Below, in pieces: positions 51,924 through 60,631 of a stretch of 64,000 bases of DNA. The position numbers and the translations under genes were made by a program. The stretch spans positions 1,302,001-1,366,000 of the forward strand of contig NZ_CP041241.1 in assembly GCF_013488225.1 (NCBI RefSeq), written 5' to 3'. Source of the stretch: Sinorhizobium mexicanum. GTDB lineage: Bacteria > Pseudomonadota > Alphaproteobacteria > Rhizobiales > Rhizobiaceae. The stretch's first letter is position 1; each line of letters opens with the position of its first letter. The notes under the pieces were generated by a model. The model was not told the origin of the DNA and did no database searches. It saw only the letters and a list, made by a program, of their open reading frames with translations.

Positions 51924-54855
51924 GCATGCGTTCTCCGGCAGGATCGAGGAAGACGGGCGAAACGACGCGCGCCCGCACCACTTCATTTTTCATGGGATAG
52001 GAAGCAATCACCTCGTCGCCCTCGAAGTCCGCGGCGAGGAGGCCGAGGCCGACGTAGCAGTCCAGTTCCGGACTGTAGGTGATCGACGTCATGCGGCCGT
52101 GGCCGTGGCCCTCCAGCGGCTCGCCGGGCGCAAACAAAAGCGCCCCACCGCGAAGGCGTTTGCCGGCCTCGATGCATTTCAGGCCGACCAGCCGCTGGCG
52201 ATTTGCAGCCGTAAACGCCTCGCGCCGACTCAGGGCCTCGCCAACATAGCCGCTGCGCTTGGCGACCATACGTCCCATGCCGAGGTCCGAGAGGGTCGTT
52301 CTGCCGTCGATTTCAGGGCCAGCCACGTGGCCCTTTTCGACGCGCAGCGCACCGAGCGCCTCGACGCCATAGGGTTTCAAGCCGTGGGGTGCGCCGACGT
52401 CGATGAGATGCCGCCAGGCGGCTTCACCATTCGAGGCTCCGACATAGATCTCATAGGCGCGCTCGCCAGAGTAGCTAAGGCGTATGATCCTCAGCGGACT
52501 GTCCCTGAACGCTCCCTCGGCCAGCCCCATATGCGGCAAAGCTTCGTTGGAGAAACCGATATCCGGAAACGCGGCCGCGAGTATTTTTCCGCTCTCGGGT
52601 CCGGCGACCGACATGCCCGCCCATTCGTCGCTGACCGACGAAACGGAGACGCGCAGGTCGGGCCACGCGGTATCCAGCAGGAATTCCAGCCAGGAAAGGA
52701 CGTCCGCCGCCTTGGCGGTTGACGTCGTCATGAAGAAACAATCTGGCCCCACGCGTGTCGTCGTTCCATCATCGAAGACGATGCCGTCGTCGCGCAGCAT
52801 GACGCCGTAACGCGCGCGCCCGACCTTGAGGCTGGCGAAGCCATTGGCGTAGACCCTGTCGAGAAAGGTGGCCGCGTCCGGTCCCTGGATGTCGATCTTG
52901 CCGAGCGTCGAGATATCCATGATCCCCGCCGCGGACCGCACGTGGCGCATTTCGTTGACGTAAGCCGCATTCACGTCCTTGCCGGAGGCCTCGAAGAACC
53001 ACGGCCGCATCCAGAGCCCGACTTCGAGCATTTGCGCGCCATTTGCCGTGTGCCAGTCGTGGATCGGCGTGAGACGGTAGGGACGGAAGTGGTGACCTGT
53101 AGCACGTCCGGCAACCGCTCCGATCGCCACCGGCGTGTAAGGTGGCCGGAACGTTGTCGTTCCGGCCTCCGGGATCGAAATCCCGCGCAATTTGGCCATC
53201 GCCTTCAAGGCGTTGATATTGCTGGTCTTGCCCTGGTCCGTTCCCATCCCGAGCGTCGTATAGCGCTTGAGATGTTCGACCGACTCGTAGCCTTCCCGCT
53301 GGGCCAGCTGGATGTCGTCGAGCGTCACGTCCATCTGGAAATCGACGAATGCCTTTCGCTGACCGAAGATCGGCTTGTAGACGGTCGTCGGGCCGGCCGT
53401 TTCCTCGATCTCCAACGCGGGCGCTTCGGCTACCGCGCCCACCTTTCCAGCGACGGCGGCCGCCGCACGGCCGACGCCGGCACCCTCGGCGATCGCCGCC
53501 GAGACACCCGAGCTTCTGGTCGCCGCACCGGCGACGAACTGGGTTTCAGGGAGCAGTCCCGGAACAAAGGCGTCGATGTCTGGACGGTAAACCGGCTTCA
53601 CTCCCTGGTGCGACGTCAGATGCAGCACCGGAGACCAGCCGGCGGACATGCCGACCAGATCGCAGCTGACGCCGGTCGTGCCTGCCATCCCGGCGAGGAC
53701 GACGCCCTCTACCGCATATTTGCCTTTCACGTTCGCCACATTCGTCGCGAGATGAACCTCGGCGCCCATTTGCTTGGCTCTCGTCAACAGCGTCGGCTCC
53801 GCCATCGGCCTTGCATCGGCGATAGTGACGCGTGCGCCGTGGGCAAGGAGATCGAAAGCGGTGAGATAAGCGCTGTCGTCGGCGGTCGCGATCACGACAT
53901 TCCTGCCGGGCAGAACCGCGTAGCGATTGACATACGTCCTGATCGCCGAGTTCAGCATGACGCTGGGCCGGTCATTGTTCGAGAAGACCATCGGCCGCTC
54001 GATCGCGCCGGTCGCAAGGACGATGCTGCGGGCGTGCAGCAACGTGAATGTTTTCCGCGCCGCATCCATCGCGGGACCAGCGAAGGGATCCGCATCCTCG
54101 ATCAGTGCGAGCGTGTTCCCGTCATAGAGCCCGAAGGCGGTCGTGCGGCGCATGATGCGCACGTTCGCCATTTCCTCAAGCTCTGCCCGCATCGCGCTGA
54201 GCCATGCCGCTGCGGCCGGCTCGGAAAGCAGGCGGCCGCCGATTTCGAAGTCCTGCTCGATCAGCAGCACACGCGCGCCGGCGTGCGCGGCGGCCCGGGC
54301 GGCAGAAAGTCCGGCCGCTCCACTGCCAACGACCGCCACGTCCGTGAAATCGTCACGGGAGTCGTACACATCTGGGTCCGGCATCATTGTCGCTTTGCCG
54401 AGACCCGCAGCCTTGCGGATGAAGTGCTCATAGAACATCCACGCCCGGCGGCTCGGTCCCATGAAGGTCTTGTAATAGAACCCGGAGGAAAGAAGCGGAC
54501 TGAACAGGCTGTTGACGCTCTGGACATCGAAACGCAACGACGGCCAGTTGTTCTGGCTTGCCGCGTCCAGACCCGATGTCAGTTCCAACATCGTGGCCGG
54601 CAAGTTCGGTTCCCGGCGCGCGCCCGTGCCGACCGTCACCAACGCGTTCGGCTCTTCCGCGCCGGCAGAGAGAATGCCGCGAGGGCGATGATACTTGAAA
54701 CTCCTGCCGACCAGCGAGACTCCGCTTGCGAGCAGGGCGGAAGCGAGCGTGTCTCCCTTGAACCCGGCGTACTGACGGCCATCGAACGTAAACTTGAGAA
54801 CTTGCGAGCGGTCCAGATAGCCGCCTGACGCAAGGCGCTTTTGGGTGGGTGTCAT
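51916..54855 (-). CDS. soxA: Sarcosine oxidase alpha subunit
   Basis: A 979-residue SoxA, normal length for the heterotetrameric enzyme. An N-terminal ferredoxin-like 2Fe-2S-type fold region (FTFDGRQYAGFKGDTLASAL) precedes the NAD-binding domain with VVGSGAAGLSAARAAAHAGA (glycines at 177-182) and the C-terminal aminomethyltransferase (GcvT-like) domains from about residue 590, with RSAAGIMDISTLGKIDIQGP and SYSGERAYEIYVGASNGEAA. It oxidises sarcosine with SoxB and transfers the methyl to THF. The ATG at 54855 overlaps soxD (ATGA). A 628-codon frame on the opposite strand is a shadow. Confidence 0.95.
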   Translation of the reverse strand: MTPTQKRLASGGYLDRSQVLKFTFDGRQYAGFKGDTLASALLASGVSLVGRSFKYHRPRGILSAGAEEPNALVTVGTGARREPNLPATMLELTSGLDAASQNNWPSLRFDVQSVNSLFSPLLSSGFYYKTFMGPSRRAWMFYEHFIRKAAGLGKATMMPDPDVYDSRDDFTDVAVVGSGAAGLSAARAAAHAGARVLLIEQDFEIGGRLLSEPAAAAWLSAMRAELEEMANVRIMRRTTAFGLYDGNTLALIEDADPFAGPAMDAARKTFTLLHARSIVLATGAIERPMVFSNNDRPSVMLNSAIRTYVNRYAVLPGRNVVIATADDSAYLTAFDLLAHGARVTIADARPMAEPTLLTRAKQMGAEVHLATNVANVKGKYAVEGVVLAGMAGTTGVSCDLVGMSAGWSPVLHLTSHQGVKPVYRPDIDAFVPGLLPETQFVAGAATRSSGVSAAIAEGAGVGRAAAAVAGKVGAVAEAPALEIEETAGPTTVYKPIFGQRKAFVDFQMDVTLDDIQLAQREGYESVEHLKRYTTLGMGTDQGKTSNINALKAMAKLRGISIPEAGTTTFRPPYTPVAIGAVAGRATGHHFRPYRLTPIHDWHTANGAQMLEVGLWMRPWFFEASGKDVNAAYVNEMRHVRSAAGIMDISTLGKIDIQGPDAATFLDRVYANGFASLKVGRARYGVMLRDDGIVFDDGTTTRVGPDCFFMTTSTAKAADVLSWLEFLLDTAWPDLRVSVSSVSDEWAGMSVAGPESGKILAAAFPDIGFSNEALPHMGLAEGAFRDSPLRIIRLSYSGERAYEIYVGASNGEAAWRHLIDVGAPHGLKPYGVEALGALRVEKGHVAGPEIDGRTTLSDLGMGRMVAKRSGYVGEALSRREAFTAANRQRLVGLKCIEAGKRLRGGALLFAPGEPLEGHGHGRMTSITYSPELDCYVGLGLLAADFEGDEVIASYPMKNEVVRARVVSPVFLDPAGERMHG

Positions 54856-55118
54856 GCCCGTCGCCTTCTTGAAAAACTGACCGAATGGATCGAATGCGTG
54901 ACCGTGTCGCGCTCGACAACGAGCCATTGGCGGCAGCCGAGAACGTGCTGCCAAAATTCGCGATGCAGCCCCTTGGGATTGGCCCGCACGTAGACATAGT
55001 GGTACCAGGCATCGAGATCCGGATTGTCGTGAGCGGGCCGCTCGGCGGTGGCATCGCCGCCGTAACGGAATTCGCTGTGGTCACGCACGCCGCAGCAGGG
55101 GCAGTCGATACGAAGCAT
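54852..55118 (-). CDS. soxD: Sarcosine oxidase delta subunit
   Basis: An 88-residue SoxD with the zinc-binding cysteines in IDCPCCGVRDHSEFRYGG, DLDAWYHYVYVRANPKGLHR and the conserved EFWQHVLGCRQWLVVERDT with histidine and cysteine. Normal length. It lies between soxB (9 bp) and soxA (overlap), giving the standard soxBDAG order. Confidence 0.95.
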   Translation of the reverse strand: MLRIDCPCCGVRDHSEFRYGGDATAERPAHDNPDLDAWYHYVYVRANPKGLHREFWQHVLGCRQWLVVERDTVTHSIHSVSFSRRRRA

Positions 55119-55127
55119 CTCGCTCTC

Positions 55128-56384
55128 CTATTGAAGCCAGGCGAAGGGGCCGGCGCCCGCTTCATCGATCATGTGCCCGCTGCGGAAGCGCCCCAACCCG
55201 TAACCGCGGACAAGGGCGGGTGTCTCGCCGGTCGCCAGCATCTCGGCGAAGCACCAGCCGGATGCCGGGGTCGCCTTGAACCCGCCGTAACACCAGCCAC
55301 CATTCAAATAGAGGCCATCGACGGGCGTCAGCGAGATGATCGGACTTGCGTCCGGCGTCATGTCCATGATGCCGCCCCAATGGCGCAGCAGGCGCAGGCG
55401 CGAGATGTTCGGCATCAGCGCAATTGCGGCCTCGCAGACCTCGCGCAGCACGCCGGTGTTGCCGCGCTGGGAGTAGGAGTTGTAGCCGTCGAGGTTGCCG
55501 CCAAAGACGAGCCCACCCTTGTCCGACTGGCTGAGATAGAAGTGGTCCGCCCCGTAGGCGACGACATGGTCGACCAACGGCTTGACCGGCTCCGTCACGA
55601 AGGCCTGCAGCAGATGGCTCTCGATCGGCAGTTCGAGCCCAGCTTTCTGGGCAAGGACGGACGTATGGCCGGCCACCGCGAGACCGACCCGGCCGGCACC
55701 GATACGGCCGCGGGTGGTTTCAACGCCGACGATCCGATCGCCCTGCCGGACAAAGTCGGTCACCTCGCAGCCCTCGATGATGTCCACGCCGTGGCCGCTT
55801 GCGGCCCGCGCATAACCCCACGCCACCGCATCGTGGCGGGCCGTGCCGGCTCGCCCCTGGAAGATCGCGCCATGGATCGGAAACCGGGCGGTGTCGGAGA
55901 AGTCGAGATAGGGTACAAGCTTGCGCACGGAGTCCCGGTCGAGAATCTCCGCGTCGATGCCGTTCGAGCGCATGACATTGGCGCGGTGAGTGAACGTATC
56001 GAGTTGATCCGCCGAATGTGCCGTCACCAGCTGGCCGCGCTGCGAGAACATGACGTTGAAGTTGAGCGCCGCCGACATTCCCTCCCAGAGCTTCATCGAG
56101 AACTCGTAGAACTGGGTATTGCCGTCGAGCAGGTAGTTCGACCGGATGACCGTGGTATTCCGGCCCACATTGCCGCCGCCGATATAGCCCTTCTCCAGCA
56201 CCGCGACGTTGCGGACGCCGTGGTTCTCGGCGAGATAGAAGGCGGTTGCGAGGCCGTGCCCGCCGCCGCCGATGATGACGACGTCGTAGGAGGCCTTTGG
56301 ACTGGCTGCGCGCCAGGCGCGTTGCCATCCCCGATTGCCTGTGGCTGCGTGGCGTAGCAGCGAGAAGACCGAATACCGGCTCAT
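55128..56384 (-). CDS. soxB: Sarcosine oxidase beta subunit
   Basis: A 418-residue flavoprotein. The FAD loop VVIIGGGGHGLATAFYLAEN has glycines at 39-44, followed by VLEKGYIGGGNVGRNTTVIR typical of SoxB, and the C-terminal GGWCYGGFKATPASGWCFAE. It holds the catalytic flavin site that oxidises sarcosine to glycine. It is the first sox gene of the operon and starts 10 bp after the M24-fold gene. Confidence 0.96.
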   Translation of the reverse strand: MSRYSVFSLLRHAATGNRGWQRAWRAASPKASYDVVIIGGGGHGLATAFYLAENHGVRNVAVLEKGYIGGGNVGRNTTVIRSNYLLDGNTQFYEFSMKLWEGMSAALNFNVMFSQRGQLVTAHSADQLDTFTHRANVMRSNGIDAEILDRDSVRKLVPYLDFSDTARFPIHGAIFQGRAGTARHDAVAWGYARAASGHGVDIIEGCEVTDFVRQGDRIVGVETTRGRIGAGRVGLAVAGHTSVLAQKAGLELPIESHLLQAFVTEPVKPLVDHVVAYGADHFYLSQSDKGGLVFGGNLDGYNSYSQRGNTGVLREVCEAAIALMPNISRLRLLRHWGGIMDMTPDASPIISLTPVDGLYLNGGWCYGGFKATPASGWCFAEMLATGETPALVRGYGLGRFRSGHMIDEAGAGPFAWLQ

Positions 56385-56394
56385 GACAAAGGTC

Positions 56395-57543
56395 CTATCG
56401 AACGATCGGGCCGAGCGGCGTGCGCGTCAGCACCTCGGGTCCGGTCCCCGTCAGCAACACGGTATTGGAGACGAAATCGTCCCCCTTGCCGGTCCCCATC
56501 AGCCAGGAAAGGATGTGGAAGCTCATCCCCGTGCGGATCTCGAGATCGGAATCGTGTCTAAGACCGGTCACCGTATTTCCCCCGGTCCACGACGGAGGCT
56601 GACCGACGCCCACGCAGTAGCCGCAGTGATGGCGGCGGTAATGGGAAAGACCCGCATCATCGACGACAGCCTGCCAGGCGGCGTAGACATCACGGGCGCG
56701 CGCGCCGGGTCTGAGCGCCCCGACGACGGCATTAAAGGCCGCAGCCGTCACTTCCGCCATGCGCGCATCGGCGTCGCTGATGCCGCCAAGCCGGATCAGA
56801 CGACCCAGCGGCGCGTGATAGCGTGAAATACATCCGGAAAGCTCGATGAAGACCGGCTCCCCCTGGCGGTAGTTTCCGGATCCCCATGTCGTGTGCTCTT
56901 CGCCCAGCCGGGAGGCCGGACGGATGAACGGGCCGAAGCCCGGCACATGACCTCCCGCCCGGGTCATCGCCGCGATGCATTCGGCAGCAACGTCGCACTC
57001 CCGCGCACCGTCGGCGATCATCCCGATTGCGGCGCCGGCTGCCGCGTCGGTAACCGCAGCGGCCCGCCGCATGAGGACTTGCTCCTCGGCGCTCTTCACC
57101 AATCTCAGGTGGTCCACGAGATTGGAGACATCGTTCCACTCGGCGGACACAAGCGACTCCAGCCGCCGCGCAAGCCCATGGCTCAGCCCGGATGTCCATT
57201 GCTCAAGCCCAAGCCGCTTTCCCGCAAAACCCTGATCATTGAGAATGCGCGACGCAAGGTCGGCCGCGGTCTCGCTGTCGCTGTGACCGCGGAACTCGGC
57301 GGCACGGACATGATTTTCGATCGTCACGCGCTCCATCGCACGGGTGACGAGCGTCGGTTTGCCCTGGAGCGGGACGATGAGAAGATGGGGTGCAAAGTAG
57401 CCCCAGTGATCGAGGCCCGTCAGATAAAAGATGTTTTCCGGCGACGCGAAAACCGCCGCGTCAAGTCCGCGATCGACGAGCCCAGCTCTTACAGCATCAA
57501 GACGGCGCGCGATCTCGCCATCGGTAAAGGGATTACCGTCCAT
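56395..57543 (-). CDS. M24-fold hydrolase, divergent DoeA/creatinase-like
   Basis: A 382-residue creatinase/aminopeptidase P-fold protein. SPENIFYLTGLDHWGYFAPH opens the N-terminal domain. The catalytic domain shows His217 in EEHTTWGSG and Glu234 in VFIELSGCISRYH, which align with His232 and Glu249 of DoeA, while the five M24 metal ligands are missing. The last part, HHCGYCVGVGQPPSWTGGNT, differs from DoeA. It is therefore a metal-free C-N hydrolase related to ectoine hydrolase and creatinase. Directly before soxB, it could release sarcosine or another N-methyl amino acid; the substrate is not established. Confidence 0.75.
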   Translation of the reverse strand: MDGNPFTDGEIARRLDAVRAGLVDRGLDAAVFASPENIFYLTGLDHWGYFAPHLLIVPLQGKPTLVTRAMERVTIENHVRAAEFRGHSDSETAADLASRILNDQGFAGKRLGLEQWTSGLSHGLARRLESLVSAEWNDVSNLVDHLRLVKSAEEQVLMRRAAAVTDAAAGAAIGMIADGARECDVAAECIAAMTRAGGHVPGFGPFIRPASRLGEEHTTWGSGNYRQGEPVFIELSGCISRYHAPLGRLIRLGGISDADARMAEVTAAAFNAVVGALRPGARARDVYAAWQAVVDDAGLSHYRRHHCGYCVGVGQPPSWTGGNTVTGLRHDSDLEIRTGMSFHILSWLMGTGKGDDFVSNTVLLTGTGPEVLTRTPLGPIVR

Positions 57544-57603
57544 GGTCTCTCTCTTGTCTTCCGCCCTCAGTCGGCGGCGCTTCGAATGGATATCAACGGG
57601 CGT

Positions 57604-58785
57604 CTATTCGACGGCGATCAGTTTCCGGGGCGACGTGCAAAGCTTCTCCCCGCCCTTGTCCGTGACGACGAAGGACTCGGATATCGCCAGGCCGAAATCG
57701 CCAAGCCAGACACCCGCCATCATGTGAAAGCACATGCCCGGCTGCAGCTCGGTCCGGTCGCCCGGCCGGAGACTGACCGTGCGCTCGCCCCAGTCCGGCG
57801 GATAGGCGAGGCCGATCGGATAACCGACGCGGCTTTCCTTCTTCAGTCCCCGGCTGCGCAGAACCGCCTGCCATGCGGCCTCGACCTCTTCGGCGGTGTT
57901 GCCGGACCGCGCCTTCTCGAGCCCGGCATCCACACCATCGACAATGGCCTTGGCGATGTCGACGTAGGTCTGCGGCGGCCGGCCAAAGTGCACCGTGCGG
58001 GTAAGCGCCGCATGGTAACGCCGCCTCGCGCCGGCAATTTCGAGAATCGCGAGGCCGGACTGCGGCAGAGGATCCTCGGTCCAGGTCAGATGCGGCGTGG
58101 CAGTACCCTCGCCGACGGGCATCAGCGGGCAGATCGCGGCATAGTCGCCGCCAAGACCACCCACGCCCATGATCTGAGCGTGATAGAGCTCGGCGATGAC
58201 TTCGTTCTGCGGCACCCCGGGGCTCATCTTCGAGATGGCCCGCTCCATCGCATGTGAGCAAATGGCGCCGGCTTCGCGCATCAAGGCGAGTTCGGGCTCG
58301 GATTTGATCAGGCGCGCCCAATTGACCAGGTCGCCGTTGTTGGAAAAGCTGGCCTCCGGAAGCCCTTGGACGAGATGGGCATGGCAGCGCGCCGTGTAGT
58401 AATGCGCATCCATCTCCACACCGATGCGCGCCTTCCCCCAGCCACGGGCGCGGACCAGTTCGGCAAGCTCATCGAAGGGGTGGCCTTCCGGGTTCTGCAC
58501 CAGATACTCCGAAAACGGCACGACGTTGCCTTGAGGCAACCCGGTCGTCAGAAGGGCGCTCTTCTCGTCCTGCGCCCGACCGAACCAGATCGGCCGCTCC
58601 TCGTCGACGTGCACGAGAACACATTGCGGCACATAGAACGACCAGCCGTCGTAGCCGGTGAGCCAGCCCATGTTCGCAGGATCCTGACAGATAATGAGGT
58701 CGAAGCCCGCCCGCTCCATGCGTTTCTTCACATCACGGATCCGGCGGGAATACTCCGCCGCGGTAAAAACAGCCGACCTGCTCAC
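57604..58785 (-). CDS. Second DoeA-type ectoine hydrolase
   Basis: A 393-residue paralogue of doeA with the same length and the same landmarks: QDPANMGWLTGYDGWSFYVP, VEMDAHYYTA, LGGDYAAICPLMPVG, His232 in TPHLTWTED, Glu249 in ILEIAGARRRYH and YPIGLAYPPDWGERTVSLRP. It differs over most other positions, so it is not a recent duplicate. The GTG at 58785 has GGAGGAGAT upstream; the frame to 58881 runs through the promoter. First gene of the 11-gene minus operon. It may prefer hydroxyectoine or another ring amide, while DoeA handles ectoine. Confidence 0.87.
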   Translation of the reverse strand: MSRSAVFTAAEYSRRIRDVKKRMERAGFDLIICQDPANMGWLTGYDGWSFYVPQCVLVHVDEERPIWFGRAQDEKSALLTTGLPQGNVVPFSEYLVQNPEGHPFDELAELVRARGWGKARIGVEMDAHYYTARCHAHLVQGLPEASFSNNGDLVNWARLIKSEPELALMREAGAICSHAMERAISKMSPGVPQNEVIAELYHAQIMGVGGLGGDYAAICPLMPVGEGTATPHLTWTEDPLPQSGLAILEIAGARRRYHAALTRTVHFGRPPQTYVDIAKAIVDGVDAGLEKARSGNTAEEVEAAWQAVLRSRGLKKESRVGYPIGLAYPPDWGERTVSLRPGDRTELQPGMCFHMMAGVWLGDFGLAISESFVVTDKGGEKLCTSPRKLIAVE

Positions 58786-58975
58786 GACATCTCCTCCATC
58801 GTGTACGACGTCATAGATGTGTACATCATTTTCTACAGCACGCAACTGTGTATCGAAATTTTCGTATTTATAGCAGGCCATCTTGTAAAAACGAGAGTCA
58901 GATGTATACTTCTACCGTCTCGCGAGGCATCCAAGCTGTGCGAGGCGAACACCAGCTTCAAAAAAAGGGGAACCC
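58786..58975. promoter_or_regulatory. Divergent promoter with GTGTAC-centred operators
   Basis: The region separates the minus-strand osmolyte operon from ehuBCDA. Two perfect inverted repeats share the centre GTGTAC: TCGTGTACGA at 58799-58808 and GATGTGTACATC at 58816-58827, with centres 18 bp apart. A related GATGTATACTTC occurs at 58901-58912. Spacing near two helical turns suggests one regulator binding as two dimers, probably the GntR protein encoded at 62064. A/T-rich sequence around 58850-58890 could hold the ehu promoter. Confidence 0.6.
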
Positions 58976-59839
58976 ATGTTCAAATCTCTCATTTCCCGCA
59001 GGAATGCACTGAGGGCCGCAGCCCTCACAGTCGCCGCCGTATCCTTCTGCGGCTACGCCCATGCAGAATCGACCCTCGAGAAAGCAAAGGCCGCCGGCTA
59101 TATTCGCATCGGGTTTGCCAATGAGGCGCCCTTCGGATTCGCCACTCCGGACGGAAAGCTCACCGGAGAGGCTCCGGAAGTCGCCAAGGCCGTACTCAAG
59201 AAAATGGGCATCGCAGAGGTAGACGGCGTGCTGACCGAATTCGGCTCGCTCATTCCCGGCCTGAAGGCCGGCCGCTTCGACATCATCGCGGCGGGCATGT
59301 TCATCAATCCCAAGCGTTGCGCCGAGATCGCCTTCTCCGAGCCCTCCTACGGCATCGGGCAGGCCATGCTGGTCGCGAAGGGCAACCCCAAGGGCGTCAA
59401 AGACTATTCCACCTTCGCATCCAACAAGGATCTGAAGCTCGCCGTAATGGCGGGTGCCGTGGAAAGTGGCTACGCGAAGGATGCGGGCCTCTCCGCCGAG
59501 CAGGTCATCTCACTGCCCGATCAGTCCAGCCTTGTCGCTGCCGTCCAAGCCGGCCGCGCCGATGCGGCAGCCCTCACCGCACTGTCGATCGCCGAAATGG
59601 CCAAAAAGGCGGAAGGCGTGGAGTCGACCGAGCCCTTCGGTGAAGTTGCCGGAAAGTCAGTCAAGGGTCACGGCGGCTTCGGCTTCCGCAAGGAAGACAA
59701 GGATCTCGTCGAGGCCTTCAACAAGGAGCTCACCGCCTTCCTGGGCACCCCGGAGCATCTCGCCCTCGTCGAACCGCTGGGCTTTGGCAAGGGCTATCTG
59801 CCGAACAAGACGACCGCGCAGCTTTGCGCAGGCGAGTAA
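58976..59839 (+). CDS. ehuB: Ectoine/hydroxyectoine ABC binding protein
   Basis: A 287-residue family 3 (polar amino acid type) binding protein. A twin-arginine-like or Sec signal (MFKSLISRRNALRAAALTVA, about 30 residues) precedes GYIRIGFANEAPFGFATPDG, LTGEAPEVAKAVLKKMG, FGSLIPGLKAGRFDIIAAGM and FINPKRCAEIAFSEPSYGIG, a run that matches EhuB. It collects ectoines in the periplasm for EhuCD. First gene of the ehuBCDA operon; AAAAGGGGAA precedes the start. Confidence 0.92.
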   Translation: MFKSLISRRNALRAAALTVAAVSFCGYAHAESTLEKAKAAGYIRIGFANEAPFGFATPDGKLTGEAPEVAKAVLKKMGIAEVDGVLTEFGSLIPGLKAGRFDIIAAGMFINPKRCAEIAFSEPSYGIGQAMLVAKGNPKGVKDYSTFASNKDLKLAVMAGAVESGYAKDAGLSAEQVISLPDQSSLVAAVQAGRADAAALTALSIAEMAKKAEGVESTEPFGEVAGKSVKGHGGFGFRKEDKDLVEAFNKELTAFLGTPEHLALVEPLGFGKGYLPNKTTAQLCAGE

Positions 59840-59852
59840 CGCCTTCTGGCCG

Positions 59853-59870
59853 GCGGCGCGAAAGCGCCGC
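59853..59870 (+). promoter_or_regulatory. GNRA-loop hairpin between ehuB and ehuC
   Basis: GCGGCGC and GCGCCGC form a perfect 7-bp stem capped by a GAAA tetraloop, 14 bases after the ehuB stop. No T run follows, so it should stabilise ehuB mRNA and leave ehuCDA at a lower level. Confidence 0.65.
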
Positions 59871-59902
59871 ACTTCCAATCCCTGCGTTCATGAGGGACCC
59901 AG

Positions 59903-60631
59903 ATGTGGATTCGTATGCTCGTCGCGATGCTCGCGGCAACGTTGCTGCTGATCGCCTTGCTTTCAGCCAACGCTGAATACCGGCTCTTCATGCCAGGTTT
60001 GTTAGAAGGCGCCGTGCTGACGGCGGAGATTACGGTCTTGGGAGCCGTGCTCGCCGTGTTCATGGCGCTGATAGCGGCGCTCGCAAAGCTCTATGGCCCT
60101 CTGCCGATAAGGTGGCTTTCGACGACCTACATTGAGATCTTCCGCGGGACTTCCGCGCTGGTGCAGCTTTTCTGGCTCTATTTCGTCCTGCCGCAATTCG
60201 GCATCTTCCTTGACGCCTTCCTGGTGGCGGTTCTGGCGCTCGGCCTGAACATTGGGGCCTACGGGGCGGAGGTTGTCCGAGGCGCCATCGTTTCCGTGGC
60301 GCGCGGACAGTGGGAGGCTTCAATCGCCCTCAACATGTCGAGAGCACAAATGCTGCGTCGGATCATTCTGCCTCAGGCGTTTACGGCCATGATTCCTCCC
60401 TGGGGCAACCTCTTTATCGAACTGGTGAAGTCTACCTCGCTCGTTTCCCTGATTACGCTGGCGGACCTCACTTTCAAGGCCCAGCAAATGAACCAGTCAA
60501 CGCTGAAGACGGTACCTGTGTTTACCCTCGTGCTGCTGATCTATCTGGCCATTTCTCTAACCGTCACCATTGCCATGCGCCTGCTTGAACAGCGTGCGTC
60601 GAAGGGACTGACACGCGGAAGGGTCGCCTGA
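59903..60631 (+). CDS. ehuC: Ectoine/hydroxyectoine ABC permease EhuC
   Basis: A 242-residue HisM-type permease with five to six spans. The EAA loop is SVARGQWEASIALNMSRAQM followed by LRRIILPQAFTAMIPPWGN, and EIFRGTSALVQLFWLYFVLP matches polar amino acid permeases. The next gene starts on the last base of its stop (TGATG). It pairs with EhuD. Confidence 0.92.
   Translation: MWIRMLVAMLAATLLLIALLSANAEYRLFMPGLLEGAVLTAEITVLGAVLAVFMALIAALAKLYGPLPIRWLSTTYIEIFRGTSALVQLFWLYFVLPQFGIFLDAFLVAVLALGLNIGAYGAEVVRGAIVSVARGQWEASIALNMSRAQMLRRIILPQAFTAMIPPWGNLFIELVKSTSLVSLITLADLTFKAQQMNQSTLKTVPVFTLVLLIYLAISLTVTIAMRLLEQRASKGLTRGRVA

Noticed and set aside
52942..54828. 628-codon plus-strand frame opposite soxA
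   Set aside because: Shadow of soxA with histidine/arginine-rich, low-complexity composition.
54885..56357. 490-codon plus-strand frame opposite soxD and soxB
   Set aside because: Shadow; the sox genes on the other strand are unmistakable.
56893..58257. 454-codon plus-strand frame opposite the two M24-fold genes
   Set aside because: No recognisable domain; mirror of conserved hydrolases.
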